Shown here piece by piece: positions 1 through 6,056 of a DNA stretch of 7,960 bases. How positions within the stretch are numbered: position 1 is the first letter of the stretch; every line of letters starts with the position of its first letter. The translations under genes were made by a program, and so were the position numbers. The stretch spans positions 1 through 7,960 of the forward strand of contig CAZPPK010000142.1 in assembly GCA_964588415.1 (NCBI GenBank). Reading direction: 5' to 3'. This stretch comes from Sulfidibacterium sp964588415 (GTDB lineage Bacteria; Bacteroidota; Bacteroidia; Bacteroidales; F082). The notes beneath the pieces were generated by a model. It was not told the origin of the DNA, made no database searches, and saw nothing but the letters and a program-made list of their open reading frames with translations.

Positions 1-10
1 TTTAAAGAAA

Positions 11-98
11 AATACTTCTGAAATTAACGACTAATTCCATTTGGTACGCATAAGGCTTTTTTGATGTAAAACCCTGAAGATCAATCATTAGAAGTATT
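11..98. repeat. 9-bp inverted repeat across the pcm 3' end
   Basis: AATACTTCT at 11-19 is the reverse complement of AGAAGTATT at 90-98, inside the last codons of pcm. On the minus strand the distal arm is followed by a T-rich run (TTTCTTT). A 70-base loop makes this a weak terminator candidate. Otherwise I see nothing in bases 1-80. Confidence 0.2.
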
Positions 99-728
99 CT
101 TCAATAAAGGCACAAACCGGAACTGTCCGTAGGCTTCCTTCAACAGACTACCGCTTTTCTTCTTTACCATCCGGTACATGGTTTGTCCGGATGCATCACC
201 GAGCGGAATCACCAGTACACCTCCGGTTTTGAGCTGATCAATCAGAGTCTGCGGTATTTCCGGAGCAGCAGCAGTAATAAGGATTCCGTCGAAAGGAGCC
301 TTTTCGGGCAAACCAAGGTAGCCGTCTCCGCAAAAAAGATGAAGATCGTAAGGAAACCTGGAAAGAAACTTCCTGGTTTTTTCGAAGAGCTTCTTTTGTC
401 TTTCAATGGAATAAACGTCAGCTCCCATTTCGGCTAGAACACAAGCCTGATAGCCAGAACCGGTACCGATTTCAAGAATTTTTAATCCGGGTTTTACATC
501 CAGCAACTGTGTCTGAAAAGCGACTGTATAAGGTTGCGATATGGTTTGCCCTGATCCGATTGGAAAAGGTTTGTCTTCGTAAGCAAATTCCAGAAAGCTT
601 GAATCCATAAATAAATGCCTTGGAATGGCATTGACGGCAGCCAGGATCTGCTCATCTAGAATCCCTTTTTTTTGTATTTCATCCACAAGCTTCTTTCGCA
701 TGCCCTTATGCCGGTAACTGTCTTCCAT
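81..728 (-). CDS. pcm: Protein-L-isoaspartate O-methyltransferase
   Basis: This cytosolic repair enzyme uses S-adenosylmethionine to methylate the abnormal isoaspartyl residues that form in ageing proteins, which starts their conversion back to aspartate. The 215-residue length is normal for the family. Residues 36-40 read IPRHLF-like, residues 58-66 form GSGQTISQP, a family signature near the substrate site, and ILEIGTGSGYQA at 84-95 is the SAM-binding motif I. An acidic residue at about 109 (IER) suits ribose binding, and LVIPLG at 172-177 is a later family motif. The ATG start gives the DSYRHKG opening common in Bacteroidota homologues. The gene is divergent from the Gfo/Idh-family gene, 84 bases away, and a candidate promoter lies in that gap. 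All motifs are intact, so the call is firm. Confidence 0.95.
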   Translation of the reverse strand: MEDSYRHKGMRKKLVDEIQKKGILDEQILAAVNAIPRHLFMDSSFLEFAYEDKPFPIGSGQTISQPYTVAFQTQLLDVKPGLKILEIGTGSGYQACVLAEMGADVYSIERQKKLFEKTRKFLSRFPYDLHLFCGDGYLGLPEKAPFDGILITAAAPEIPQTLIDQLKTGGVLVIPLGDASGQTMYRMVKKKSGSLLKEAYGQFRFVPLLKNTSND

Positions 729-768
729 TTATTAACAATTGGTGTTGGTTATTTCTTTTTTACTGATG

Positions 769-803
769 CAAAGTTAATGAATCGGGCGTTTACCTTTGGC
801 AAA
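769..803 (-). promoter_or_regulatory. Candidate pcm promoter, Bacteroidota type
   Basis: Read on the minus strand, TAACTTTG at 776-769 matches all fixed positions of the Bacteroidota -7 consensus TAnnTTTG. A TTTG at 803-800 could be the -33 element, with a 23-base spacer that is at the long end of the accepted range. Transcription would begin a few bases downstream, leaving a leader of roughly 35 bases before the pcm ATG. This rests on motif matching only. Confidence 0.45.
791..798 (+). promoter_or_regulatory. Candidate -7 element for the Gfo/Idh-family gene
   Basis: TACCTTTG fits the TAnnTTTG consensus and sits 14 bases before the ATG at 813, so the leader would be very short. No TTG or TTTG is visible 17-23 bases upstream, so the -33 half is missing or weak. 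If real, this site rules out the alternative ATG at 777 and favours the start at 813. Confidence 0.25.
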
Positions 804-812
804 AATAATCCG

Positions 813-1730
813 ATGTTGAAAGTTGGACTTTTTGGTTCGGGAAGCCTGATTCCTCTCCACATAGAGGCTATAGAAAACATACCCGGGCTGCAACTTTCCG
901 GTTTTTTCGACACAAGCAAGTCTTCTTTCTCAAATAATCAGAATTTTCTAAACACAAATAAGGAATTCACAGAATTATTCAAGAGATCAGATATCATCGA
1001 CATTGTTTCCAACGATTTTTTAATTTTTTCATTCGCTTCAAATACCATTAAAGCAGCCAAACATCTTTTTATAGAAAACTCTTTACTTTCGGATATCAAC
1101 GAAGTTGAGACTTTATTAAATCTGGAACAGGAAGCTCACATAAAAGTTCAAATAGGTTATGCAGAGCGTTTTAACCCTGCTTTCAGGGCTGCCCTTCCCT
1201 TTCTGGAAAACCCCATGTTTATCGAATCGCATAGGATGGTCCCTTACAATTCTGTGCAACCGCATGTTTCGCTTATTTCGGATATTATGGTTCACGATAT
1301 TGACATTATTCTTTCGGTAGTGAAAGCCAATATCAAAAGAATACATGCTTCGGGGGTAAAGGTATTCGGAAATTCTCCTGATATCGTCAATGCACATTTG
1401 GAATTCGACAACGGAGCGACTGCAAACCTGACATCTAACAGGATTTCGTCAAAGAATATACGTTACTCAAAATTTTATCAGCCGCATTCCAGAGTACAGG
1501 TAGACTTTTTAAAATTGAGTACTCAGATTTTAAAACAGGAACGAGATAAATTTACAGTAAACGAAATTCAAATTCTTCCTGAGAATAAAATCGAAGCCGC
1601 CCTCAGGGGATTTCAGGATGCCATTCTCGACAACTCAGAACCGCTGGTTTCGTTGGATGACGGTTATAGAGCTTTGCAAATCACCGAAATGATCGCGAAC
1701 AAAATTCATTTGGTAAAGAAAGCTGTTTGA
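813..1730 (+). CDS. Gfo/Idh/MocA-family protein with altered active site
   Basis: This 305-residue protein has the architecture of the Gfo/Idh/MocA NAD(P)-dependent oxidoreductases: an N-terminal Rossmann domain (about 1-115) and a C-terminal alpha/beta domain. VGLFGSGSLIPLH at 4-16 is the dinucleotide-binding loop. VQIGYAERFNPAF at 112-124 and the D157-x3-H161 segment (DIMVHDID) are typical of a Bacteroidota subfamily. The usual EKP motif with its catalytic lysine is E88-N89-S90 here. The third glycine of the usual GxGxxG is Ile13, and the TPT-like motif after strand beta-4 reads SND. Redox activity is therefore doubtful, and the substrate is unknown. The ATG at 813 is chosen because the Rossmann strand begins right there. 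An in-frame extension back to 672 would overlap pcm and adds nothing family-like. A sugar transferase follows on the same strand after 131 bases, so a role in sugar metabolism is possible but unproven. Confidence 0.8.
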   Translation: MLKVGLFGSGSLIPLHIEAIENIPGLQLSGFFDTSKSSFSNNQNFLNTNKEFTELFKRSDIIDIVSNDFLIFSFASNTIKAAKHLFIENSLLSDINEVETLLNLEQEAHIKVQIGYAERFNPAFRAALPFLENPMFIESHRMVPYNSVQPHVSLISDIMVHDIDIILSVVKANIKRIHASGVKVFGNSPDIVNAHLEFDNGATANLTSNRISSKNIRYSKFYQPHSRVQVDFLKLSTQILKQERDKFTVNEIQILPENKIEAALRGFQDAILDNSEPLVSLDDGYRALQITEMIANKIHLVKKAV

Positions 1731-1763
1731 GTATTTTTCCAGAAACAAAAAACGACAATATTT

Positions 1764-1824
1764 CAATTTTCTTTAGAACCCTTTAAAATATCAGGACTTT
1801 CAGCATGAGTTCCAATTTTCTTTA
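1764..1824. repeat. 12-base direct repeat upstream of the sugar transferase gene
   Basis: CAATTTTCTTTA occurs at 1764-1775 and again at 1813-1824, 49 bases apart start to start. Both copies are preceded by TT plus one pyrimidine. They lie in the 131-base gap before the sugar transferase, where no clear TAnnTTTG promoter is visible. They could be paired protein-binding sites, but chance in AT-rich sequence is possible. Confidence 0.35.
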
Positions 1825-1861
1825 TTAAATTGCCCAATAAATACGAGGAACCGCAAGGTAC

Positions 1862-3277
1862 ATGAACAGACAATTACAGGTATTAAAATATTTAACACTC
1901 GACTGGCTATCTGCCGTCCTGGCATGGGGACTTTTCTTTTTGTTTCGAAAGCTTAATGAATACCCGGCTATATTTTCACACCTGTCTGCCATTTATGATG
2001 ATCGAGAATTCTGGCTTGGAATTATTATTATCCCTGTTTTCTGGCTGTTGCTCTATATGATCGGAGGAGCATACCGCAGAATATACAGAAAATCAAGACT
2101 TAAAGAACTAGAGCTGTCCATTGTCAGTATTCTTATCGGTGTAACCATTCTCTTTTTTACGTTGATATTAAACGACAAAACACAAAATTATATCACTTAT
2201 TACCGTTCATTTATCATTCTGTTCGTTCTGCAATTCGGATTTACCTATTTCTTCCGCCTTGCTTTGACTATGCAAACGGTTTCCAAAATTCATAATGGAA
2301 AAATCGGATTCAACACCATCATAGTTGGGAGCAACGGAAATGCGGTAAAAGTTTTTCGGGAAATTAACAGTGAAGAAATTTCTTCCGGGAACAAATTTGT
2401 GGGCTTTTTTAATGTTTATGATAATAACCCTTTTAAGATGTCGGAATACCTTCCCTATCTCGGTTCTCATCACGATCTGAAGAAATCCATTATCGAGCAT
2501 CACGTGGAAGAAGTCATTATCGCCATTGAGAGAAAGGAAAAAGGTACCATTGATGAGATAATTTCGGAATTGGTTGAAGTCGATGTAATTATCAAGCTCA
2601 TCCCATTGATGCAGGATATCATTTTTGGTACCGTAAAAATTTCAAGTATCTTCCACACGCCTTTGATTGAGATTTCTCCAGACCTGATGCCTGCTTGGCA
2701 GCAAAGCATCAAAAGGATTTTGGACGTTGTGGCTTCCCTGTTTGTTTTAATCTTTTTATCGCCACTGTTTTTATTTACAGCCATTGGAGTGAAGCTCTCT
2801 TCTAAAGGTCCGGTTTTGTACAAACAGAAACGGATCGGATTCAAAGGGAAACCTTTTATGATGTATAAATTCCGGTCAATGTATGCCAATGCAGAGAAAG
2901 ACGGTCCGCAATTGTCTTCTGACAATGACCCACGTATTACCCGTTTCGGTTTGTTCATACGGAAAGTTCGCCTGGATGAAATCCCACAGTTTTTTACTGT
3001 TTTCATGGGTCATATGTCGTTGGTTGGTCCGAGGCCGGAAAGAGCTTTTTATATAGAACAAATCATTCAAAAAGCACCACACTACAGATTGCTGCTAAAA
3101 GTTAAACCGGGACTAACATCGTGGGGACAGGTTAAATTTGGTTACGCTTCCACCATTAAGGAAATGACAGAACGTTTGAAATATGACCTATTATATCTGG
3201 AAAACATGTCGCTGGCTATGGATTTTAAGATTATGATCTATACCTTGTTAATTGTAATTCAGGGAAGAGGAAAATAG
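1862..3277 (+). CDS. Polyprenyl-phosphate sugar-1-phosphate transferase (WcaJ/WbaP-like)
   Basis: This inner-membrane enzyme is predicted to move a sugar-1-phosphate from a nucleotide sugar to undecaprenyl phosphate, the first committed step of exopolysaccharide, capsule or O-unit assembly. The 471-residue protein has four hydrophobic N-terminal segments (about 8-28, 50-70, 84-103, 113-133). A Rossmann-like central domain follows, with IIVGSNGN at 153-160. The C-terminal bacterial sugar transferase domain starts at about 283 with KRILDVVASLF and a re-entrant or membrane helix (286-310). Catalytic-domain hallmarks are KQKRIGFKGKPF (321-332), KFRSM (336-340), the DE dyad D372-E373 in LDEIPQ, SLVGPRPE (386-393) and PGLTSWGQV (416-424). 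The length is normal and all hallmarks are present. The donor sugar cannot be read from sequence. No glycosyltransferase, flippase or polymerase genes lie next to it, so it appears to act as an orphan initiator or to serve a locus elsewhere. Confidence 0.92.
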   Translation: MNRQLQVLKYLTLDWLSAVLAWGLFFLFRKLNEYPAIFSHLSAIYDDREFWLGIIIIPVFWLLLYMIGGAYRRIYRKSRLKELELSIVSILIGVTILFFTLILNDKTQNYITYYRSFIILFVLQFGFTYFFRLALTMQTVSKIHNGKIGFNTIIVGSNGNAVKVFREINSEEISSGNKFVGFFNVYDNNPFKMSEYLPYLGSHHDLKKSIIEHHVEEVIIAIERKEKGTIDEIISELVEVDVIIKLIPLMQDIIFGTVKISSIFHTPLIEISPDLMPAWQQSIKRILDVVASLFVLIFLSPLFLFTAIGVKLSSKGPVLYKQKRIGFKGKPFMMYKFRSMYANAEKDGPQLSSDNDPRITRFGLFIRKVRLDEIPQFFTVFMGHMSLVGPRPERAFYIEQIIQKAPHYRLLLKVKPGLTSWGQVKFGYASTIKEMTERLKYDLLYLENMSLAMDFKIMIYTLLIVIQGRGK

Positions 3278-3305
3278 AAAACGTCTCTCCCGAATAAATA
3301 TCTGC

Positions 3306-3890
3306 CTAAAGCCTTCCCTGATTGATAAGTCTTACAATTGTTTCAATTTGCCGGTCTTTTCCTTTTGGGTCATATTTAACCTTCAGATTGTAACCCCAAA
3401 GGCGTGCAAGGCCCTGATAAAAAAATGCCACAAAATTTCCCCTTAAATCCTGCACCAAAGCATAGGAAGTATTGTTGGTTTCACGGTCGATGAGTTTTAT
3501 CAGGATCAAACCCTGCGAAAAATTGAGTTCTTCCAATTGGTGTCCATATTTTTTTTTCAATTGTATTTCTGCACTCTTTATGATTTTTCGCTGTTGGGCT
3601 TTACTTTTCACACCTTCCAATTGGCGGTTGTATTTCTGAAGCAATTCACCGGCAGTTTTCGCATAAGGATACACTTTTTTCACATTGTAGATCAAACGGG
3701 TAAGACGCCATCTTCTCCAGAAATTAAAAAAACGATGATGGGGGTAAATCTCAACTTGCCTTAAATCAACGGTGGGAATACTGTCTTTGACCTGTACTAC
3801 AGTTTTTTGATGATGATTGCCCGGTGTATTCTGTGAAATAGCAACACCAGTTACCAGCAACAAAACCCATAAAGACAGCAATTTTTTCAT
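3306..3890 (-). CDS. Secreted DUF4294-like protein
   Basis: A 194-residue protein resembling the Bacteroidota-restricted DUF4294 family, whose function is unknown. Residues 1-20 form a classical signal peptide (MKK, then LLSLWVLLLVTGVA) with a plausible signal peptidase I cut after AIS. There is no lipobox cysteine, so the product is probably periplasmic or exported rather than a lipoprotein. The conserved core starts near residue 60 with the very basic WRRWRLTRLIYNVKKVYPYAK, continues as a lysine- and glutamine-rich helical stretch (about 80-120), and ends with the GNFVAFFYQGLARLWGYNLK region (151-170). The ATG at 3890 is preferred to an upstream TTG at 3908 because the signal peptide starts exactly there. 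The gene lies 114 bases downstream of clpX on the same strand and is convergent with the sugar transferase, with a 28-base gap. No catalytic motif is recognised. Confidence 0.8.
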   Translation of the reverse strand: MKKLLSLWVLLLVTGVAISQNTPGNHHQKTVVQVKDSIPTVDLRQVEIYPHHRFFNFWRRWRLTRLIYNVKKVYPYAKTAGELLQKYNRQLEGVKSKAQQRKIIKSAEIQLKKKYGHQLEELNFSQGLILIKLIDRETNNTSYALVQDLRGNFVAFFYQGLARLWGYNLKVKYDPKGKDRQIETIVRLINQGRL

Positions 3891-3894
3891 CAAT

Positions 3895-3952
3895 CTGTAT
3901 TTTTTCAAATTAGGGAGGGATTTTTACCCCAGTTGATAGAACAAAAATACAG
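3895..3952. repeat. 10-bp inverted repeat in the leader of the DUF4294-like gene
   Basis: CTGTATTTTT at 3895-3904 is the exact reverse complement of AAAAATACAG at 3943-3952, with 38 bases between the arms. In RNA read through from clpX the arms could pair and end four bases before the ATG at 3890. The arms are AT-rich, so stability would be modest. Confidence 0.35.
3942..3949 (-). promoter_or_regulatory. Candidate -7 element for the DUF4294-like gene
   Basis: On the minus strand this reads TATTTTTG, a full match to TAnnTTTG, about 52 bases before the ATG at 3890. No -33 TTG is visible at the right distance. A competing candidate is AATCTTTG (3960-3953, one mismatch) with TTTG at 3987-3984 and a 23-base spacer. 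Either would let the gene be expressed independently of clpX. Confidence 0.22.
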
Positions 3953-4004
3953 CAAAGATTATTCCTAAAACGGGGGTCTGCACCAAAAATTATCTCATAA
4001 AAAC

Positions 4005-5249
4005 TCAGACTGCAGGTCTCAATTTGGCAAGGCTGGCCCTGTTGAATTTTTTTTCTGCATAATTTAGGCTCACCCGGAAACTTTTTGATTTTGATTTTGA
4101 TTTTGAAGGCAATTCAAACATGGCATCCATCAGAATGGCTTCCAGAATAGAACGTAATCCCCTGGCTCCCAAATTATATTCTTCAGATTTTTCGACAACA
4201 TAATCCATAACATCATCATCAAAAGTCAATTTGATATCGTCCAGTTCAAACATTCTGACAAACTGTTTCACCAGTGCATTTTTTGGTTCCAGGAGAATTT
4301 TCCTAAGTGCAAATTTGTCCAACGGGTTCAGATAAGTCAGAATAGGAAGGCGGCCCACAATTTCAGGAATCAAACCGAATTTCTTCAGATCGGCAGGAGA
4401 AATATACTGCAACATATTTTTCCCGTCAATATTTTCATCTTTGTGTCCTGCAAAAGAGTAGCCTACCACATGCGTCCGGAGACGTGAAGCTATGATTTTA
4501 TCGATACCATGGAAAGCCCCTCCTGAAATAAACAAAATATTTTTGGTGTCGACCTGAATCATTTTCTGTTCGGGATGTTTTCTACCCCCCTGAGGTGGTA
4601 CATTTACAACAGTGCCTTCAAGCAGTTTTAAAAGCGCCTGCTGAACGCCCTCTCCCGAAACATCCCGGGTGATAGATGGGTTGTCACTCTTTCGTGCAAT
4701 TTTATCAATCTCATCAATAAAAATGATTCCTTTTTCGGCCAGTTTCACATCATAATCGGCAGCCTGAAGCAGACGGGTCAAAATACTTTCCACATCTTCT
4801 CCCACATAACCGGCTTCGGTTAAAACAGTAGCATCGGCAATTGCAAAAGGTACGTGAAGCATCTTTGCAATAGTCTGTGCCAGAAGTGTTTTTCCGGTTC
4901 CAGTATCTCCCACCAAAATAATATTGGATTTTTCAATTTCTATTTCGTTGGGTTCCAAAGTCTGCCCTATCCGTTTGTAATGATTGTAAACAGCAACGGA
5001 AAGAACTCTTTTAGCATCTTCCTGGCCAATCACGTACTGATCAAGGAACTCTTTTATTTCAACGGGTTTTAGCAATGAGTGGTCAATATGCAGTTCCGGT
5101 GATGTGCTTTTTGTTTTTTCTTCCAGGATGTTCCATGCCTGTTCAATGCAATAGTTGCAAATTTTTGCTTCCATCCCGGAAATCAGGAGTTCAGTTTGCG
5201 ATTTGGGCCTTCCGCAAAAAGAACAATATTCCTCTTTATTTTTTGCCAT
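4005..5249 (-). CDS. clpX: ATP-dependent Clp protease ATP-binding subunit ClpX
   Basis: This hexameric AAA+ unfoldase recognises substrates, unfolds them with ATP and threads them into ClpP. The 414-residue protein begins with the C4 zinc-binding domain (C9, C12, C31, C34). Walker A is GDTGTGKT at 114-121, pore-1 loop GYVGED 147-152, and Walker B IFIDE 176-180. The arginine finger lies in GRLP (R300) and the sensor-2 box is GARGLR at 361-366. The ClpP-docking loop, IGF in E. coli, reads V262-G263-Y264 here. The tail after residue 380 carries a lysine-serine repeat encoded by a hexanucleotide tandem repeat. The gene lies 118 bases downstream of clpP, beyond a hairpin, and has a candidate promoter of its own. 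All ATPase residues are present, so it should be active. Confidence 0.97.
   Translation of the reverse strand: MAKNKEEYCSFCGRPKSQTELLISGMEAKICNYCIEQAWNILEEKTKSTSPELHIDHSLLKPVEIKEFLDQYVIGQEDAKRVLSVAVYNHYKRIGQTLEPNEIEIEKSNIILVGDTGTGKTLLAQTIAKMLHVPFAIADATVLTEAGYVGEDVESILTRLLQAADYDVKLAEKGIIFIDEIDKIARKSDNPSITRDVSGEGVQQALLKLLEGTVVNVPPQGGRKHPEQKMIQVDTKNILFISGGAFHGIDKIIASRLRTHVVGYSFAGHKDENIDGKNMLQYISPADLKKFGLIPEIVGRLPILTYLNPLDKFALRKILLEPKNALVKQFVRMFELDDIKLTFDDDVMDYVVEKSEEYNLGARGLRSILEAILMDAMFELPSKSKSKSKSFRVSLNYAEKKFNRASLAKLRPAV
4083..4106. repeat. Hexanucleotide tandem repeat (four copies of TTTTGA) inside clpX
   Basis: Four perfect tandem copies of TTTTGA occur on the plus strand. On the clpX coding strand they encode alternating lysine and serine just after the conserved ELPS segment of the C-terminal domain. 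A six-base unit keeps the frame, so gain or loss of copies would lengthen or shorten the tail by two residues without breaking the gene. Confidence 0.8.
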
Positions 5250-5280
5250 GATATAAATTTTTAAGAACCCTTCCGCTGAA

Positions 5281-5315
5281 GAAATCTACTTATATTACAG
5301 TCTTTCACAGACAAA
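5281..5315 (-). promoter_or_regulatory. Candidate clpX promoter
   Basis: On the minus strand TTTG at 5315-5312 and TAGATTTC at 5288-5281 (one mismatch to TAnnTTTG) are separated by 23 bases. The -33-like box coincides with the foot of the intergenic hairpin. Transcription would start roughly 25-30 bases before the clpX ATG at 5249. This is a motif match only, and the -7 box is imperfect at its last base. Confidence 0.33.
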
Positions 5316-5342
5316 TAAGGCAGAATCAATATTCTGCCTTAT
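5315..5342 (-). terminator. Perfect 12-bp hairpin between clpP and clpX
   Basis: ATAAGGCAGAAT at 5315-5326 and ATTCTGCCTTAT at 5331-5342 are exact reverse complements with a four-base loop. On the minus strand the stem begins 25 bases after the clpP stop and is followed by only a short U-rich run (TTTGTC). It may therefore be a partial terminator, or a stabilising or processing hairpin at the 3' end of tig-clpP RNA. It would lower or uncouple clpX expression from the upstream genes. Confidence 0.55.
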
Positions 5343-5367
5343 GGTTATTTTAGTCGCTTTTAGAAGC

Positions 5368-6051
5368 CTAGCTTTTCTTTACTTTTCTTTCAAGAACTTC
5401 ATCGATCATTCCATAGATTTTGGCTTCTGAAGCCGTCATCCAGTAATCACGGTCGCTGTCATTCCAAACTTTTTTGTAAGTCTGACCGGAATGTTTGGCA
5501 ATGATTTCATAAAGTTCCTTTTTCAGCTTTTGGATTTCCCTTGCGGTGATTTCAATATCTGAAGCCTGTCCTTCTGCACCTCCCATCGGCTGGTGAATAA
5601 GTACACGTGAATGTGGCAGGGCTGTACGTTTTCCCGTTTCGCCAGCACATAAAATAACGGCTCCCATAGATGCTGCCATACCTGTACAAATAGTTGCGAT
5701 ATTGGGCTTTATGTATTGCATAGTATCGTAAATTCCCAGTCCGGCATAAACAGAACCTCCCGGTGTATTCAGATAGATCTGAATATCGCGGTCCTGATCA
5801 GCCGACTCCAAAAAGAGCAACTGCGCCTGAATAATGTTGGCAACATAATCGTCAATGGGAACGCCCAAGAAGATAATCCGGTCCATCATCAAACGTGAAA
5901 ACACATCCATCTGGGCGACGTTTAACTGCCGCTCTTCGATAATGGTAGGCGAAATATAATTTGCGTAAACAGAATTGTAGCGCTCGAGTGTCAGGCTACT
6001 GATTCCCCTGTGTTTCAGGGCATATTTTCTAAATTCAGAACTGCTGTCCAT
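5368..6051 (-). CDS. clpP: ATP-dependent Clp protease proteolytic subunit ClpP
   Basis: This serine peptidase forms the tetradecameric barrel that degrades proteins delivered by ClpX. The 227-residue protein has the catalytic triad Ser128 (GMAASMG, 124-130), His153 (IHQPMGG, 152-158) and Asp202 (in DRDYW), with the same 25- and 49-residue spacing as in E. coli ClpP. The LNTPGGSVYAGL segment at 94-105 is the oxyanion and substrate-binding strand, and QASDIEITAREI (162-173) is the handle-helix region. The N-terminal stretch before the conserved core is longer than the short E. coli propeptide and resembles Bacteroidota homologues such as those of Bacteroides. It may be processed (inference). 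The gene begins 5 bases after the tig stop codon, so it is almost certainly cotranscribed with tig. No strong ribosome-binding site precedes the ATG. Confidence 0.97.
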   Translation of the reverse strand: MDSSSEFRKYALKHRGISSLTLERYNSVYANYISPTIIEERQLNVAQMDVFSRLMMDRIIFLGVPIDDYVANIIQAQLLFLESADQDRDIQIYLNTPGGSVYAGLGIYDTMQYIKPNIATICTGMAASMGAVILCAGETGKRTALPHSRVLIHQPMGGAEGQASDIEITAREIQKLKKELYEIIAKHSGQTYKKVWNDSDRDYWMTASEAKIYGMIDEVLERKVKKS

Positions 6052-6056
6052 AGTGT

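Noticed and set aside
183..437. Plus-strand open frame inside pcm
   Set aside because: It is antisense to the SAM-binding region of pcm and has no start context or recognisable domain.
672..812. In-frame upstream extension of the Gfo/Idh-family gene
   Set aside because: It would overlap the 5' end of pcm on the other strand and adds 47 residues unlike the family. The Rossmann strand starts exactly at the ATG at 813.
1805..1828. ATG and short open frame just upstream of the sugar transferase
   Set aside because: It encodes only seven codons before a stop and has no support as a leader peptide.
2500..3006. Minus-strand open frame inside the sugar transferase gene
   Set aside because: It lies opposite the conserved catalytic domain and resembles no protein family. 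It is a shadow of the real gene.
3278..3305. Possible bidirectional terminator between the convergent genes
   Set aside because: The 28-base gap has no inverted repeat that I can find.
3891..3908. TTG start adding six residues to the DUF4294-like protein
   Set aside because: The ATG at 3890 gives a textbook signal peptide beginning MKK, and the TTG form only lengthens the N-terminus.
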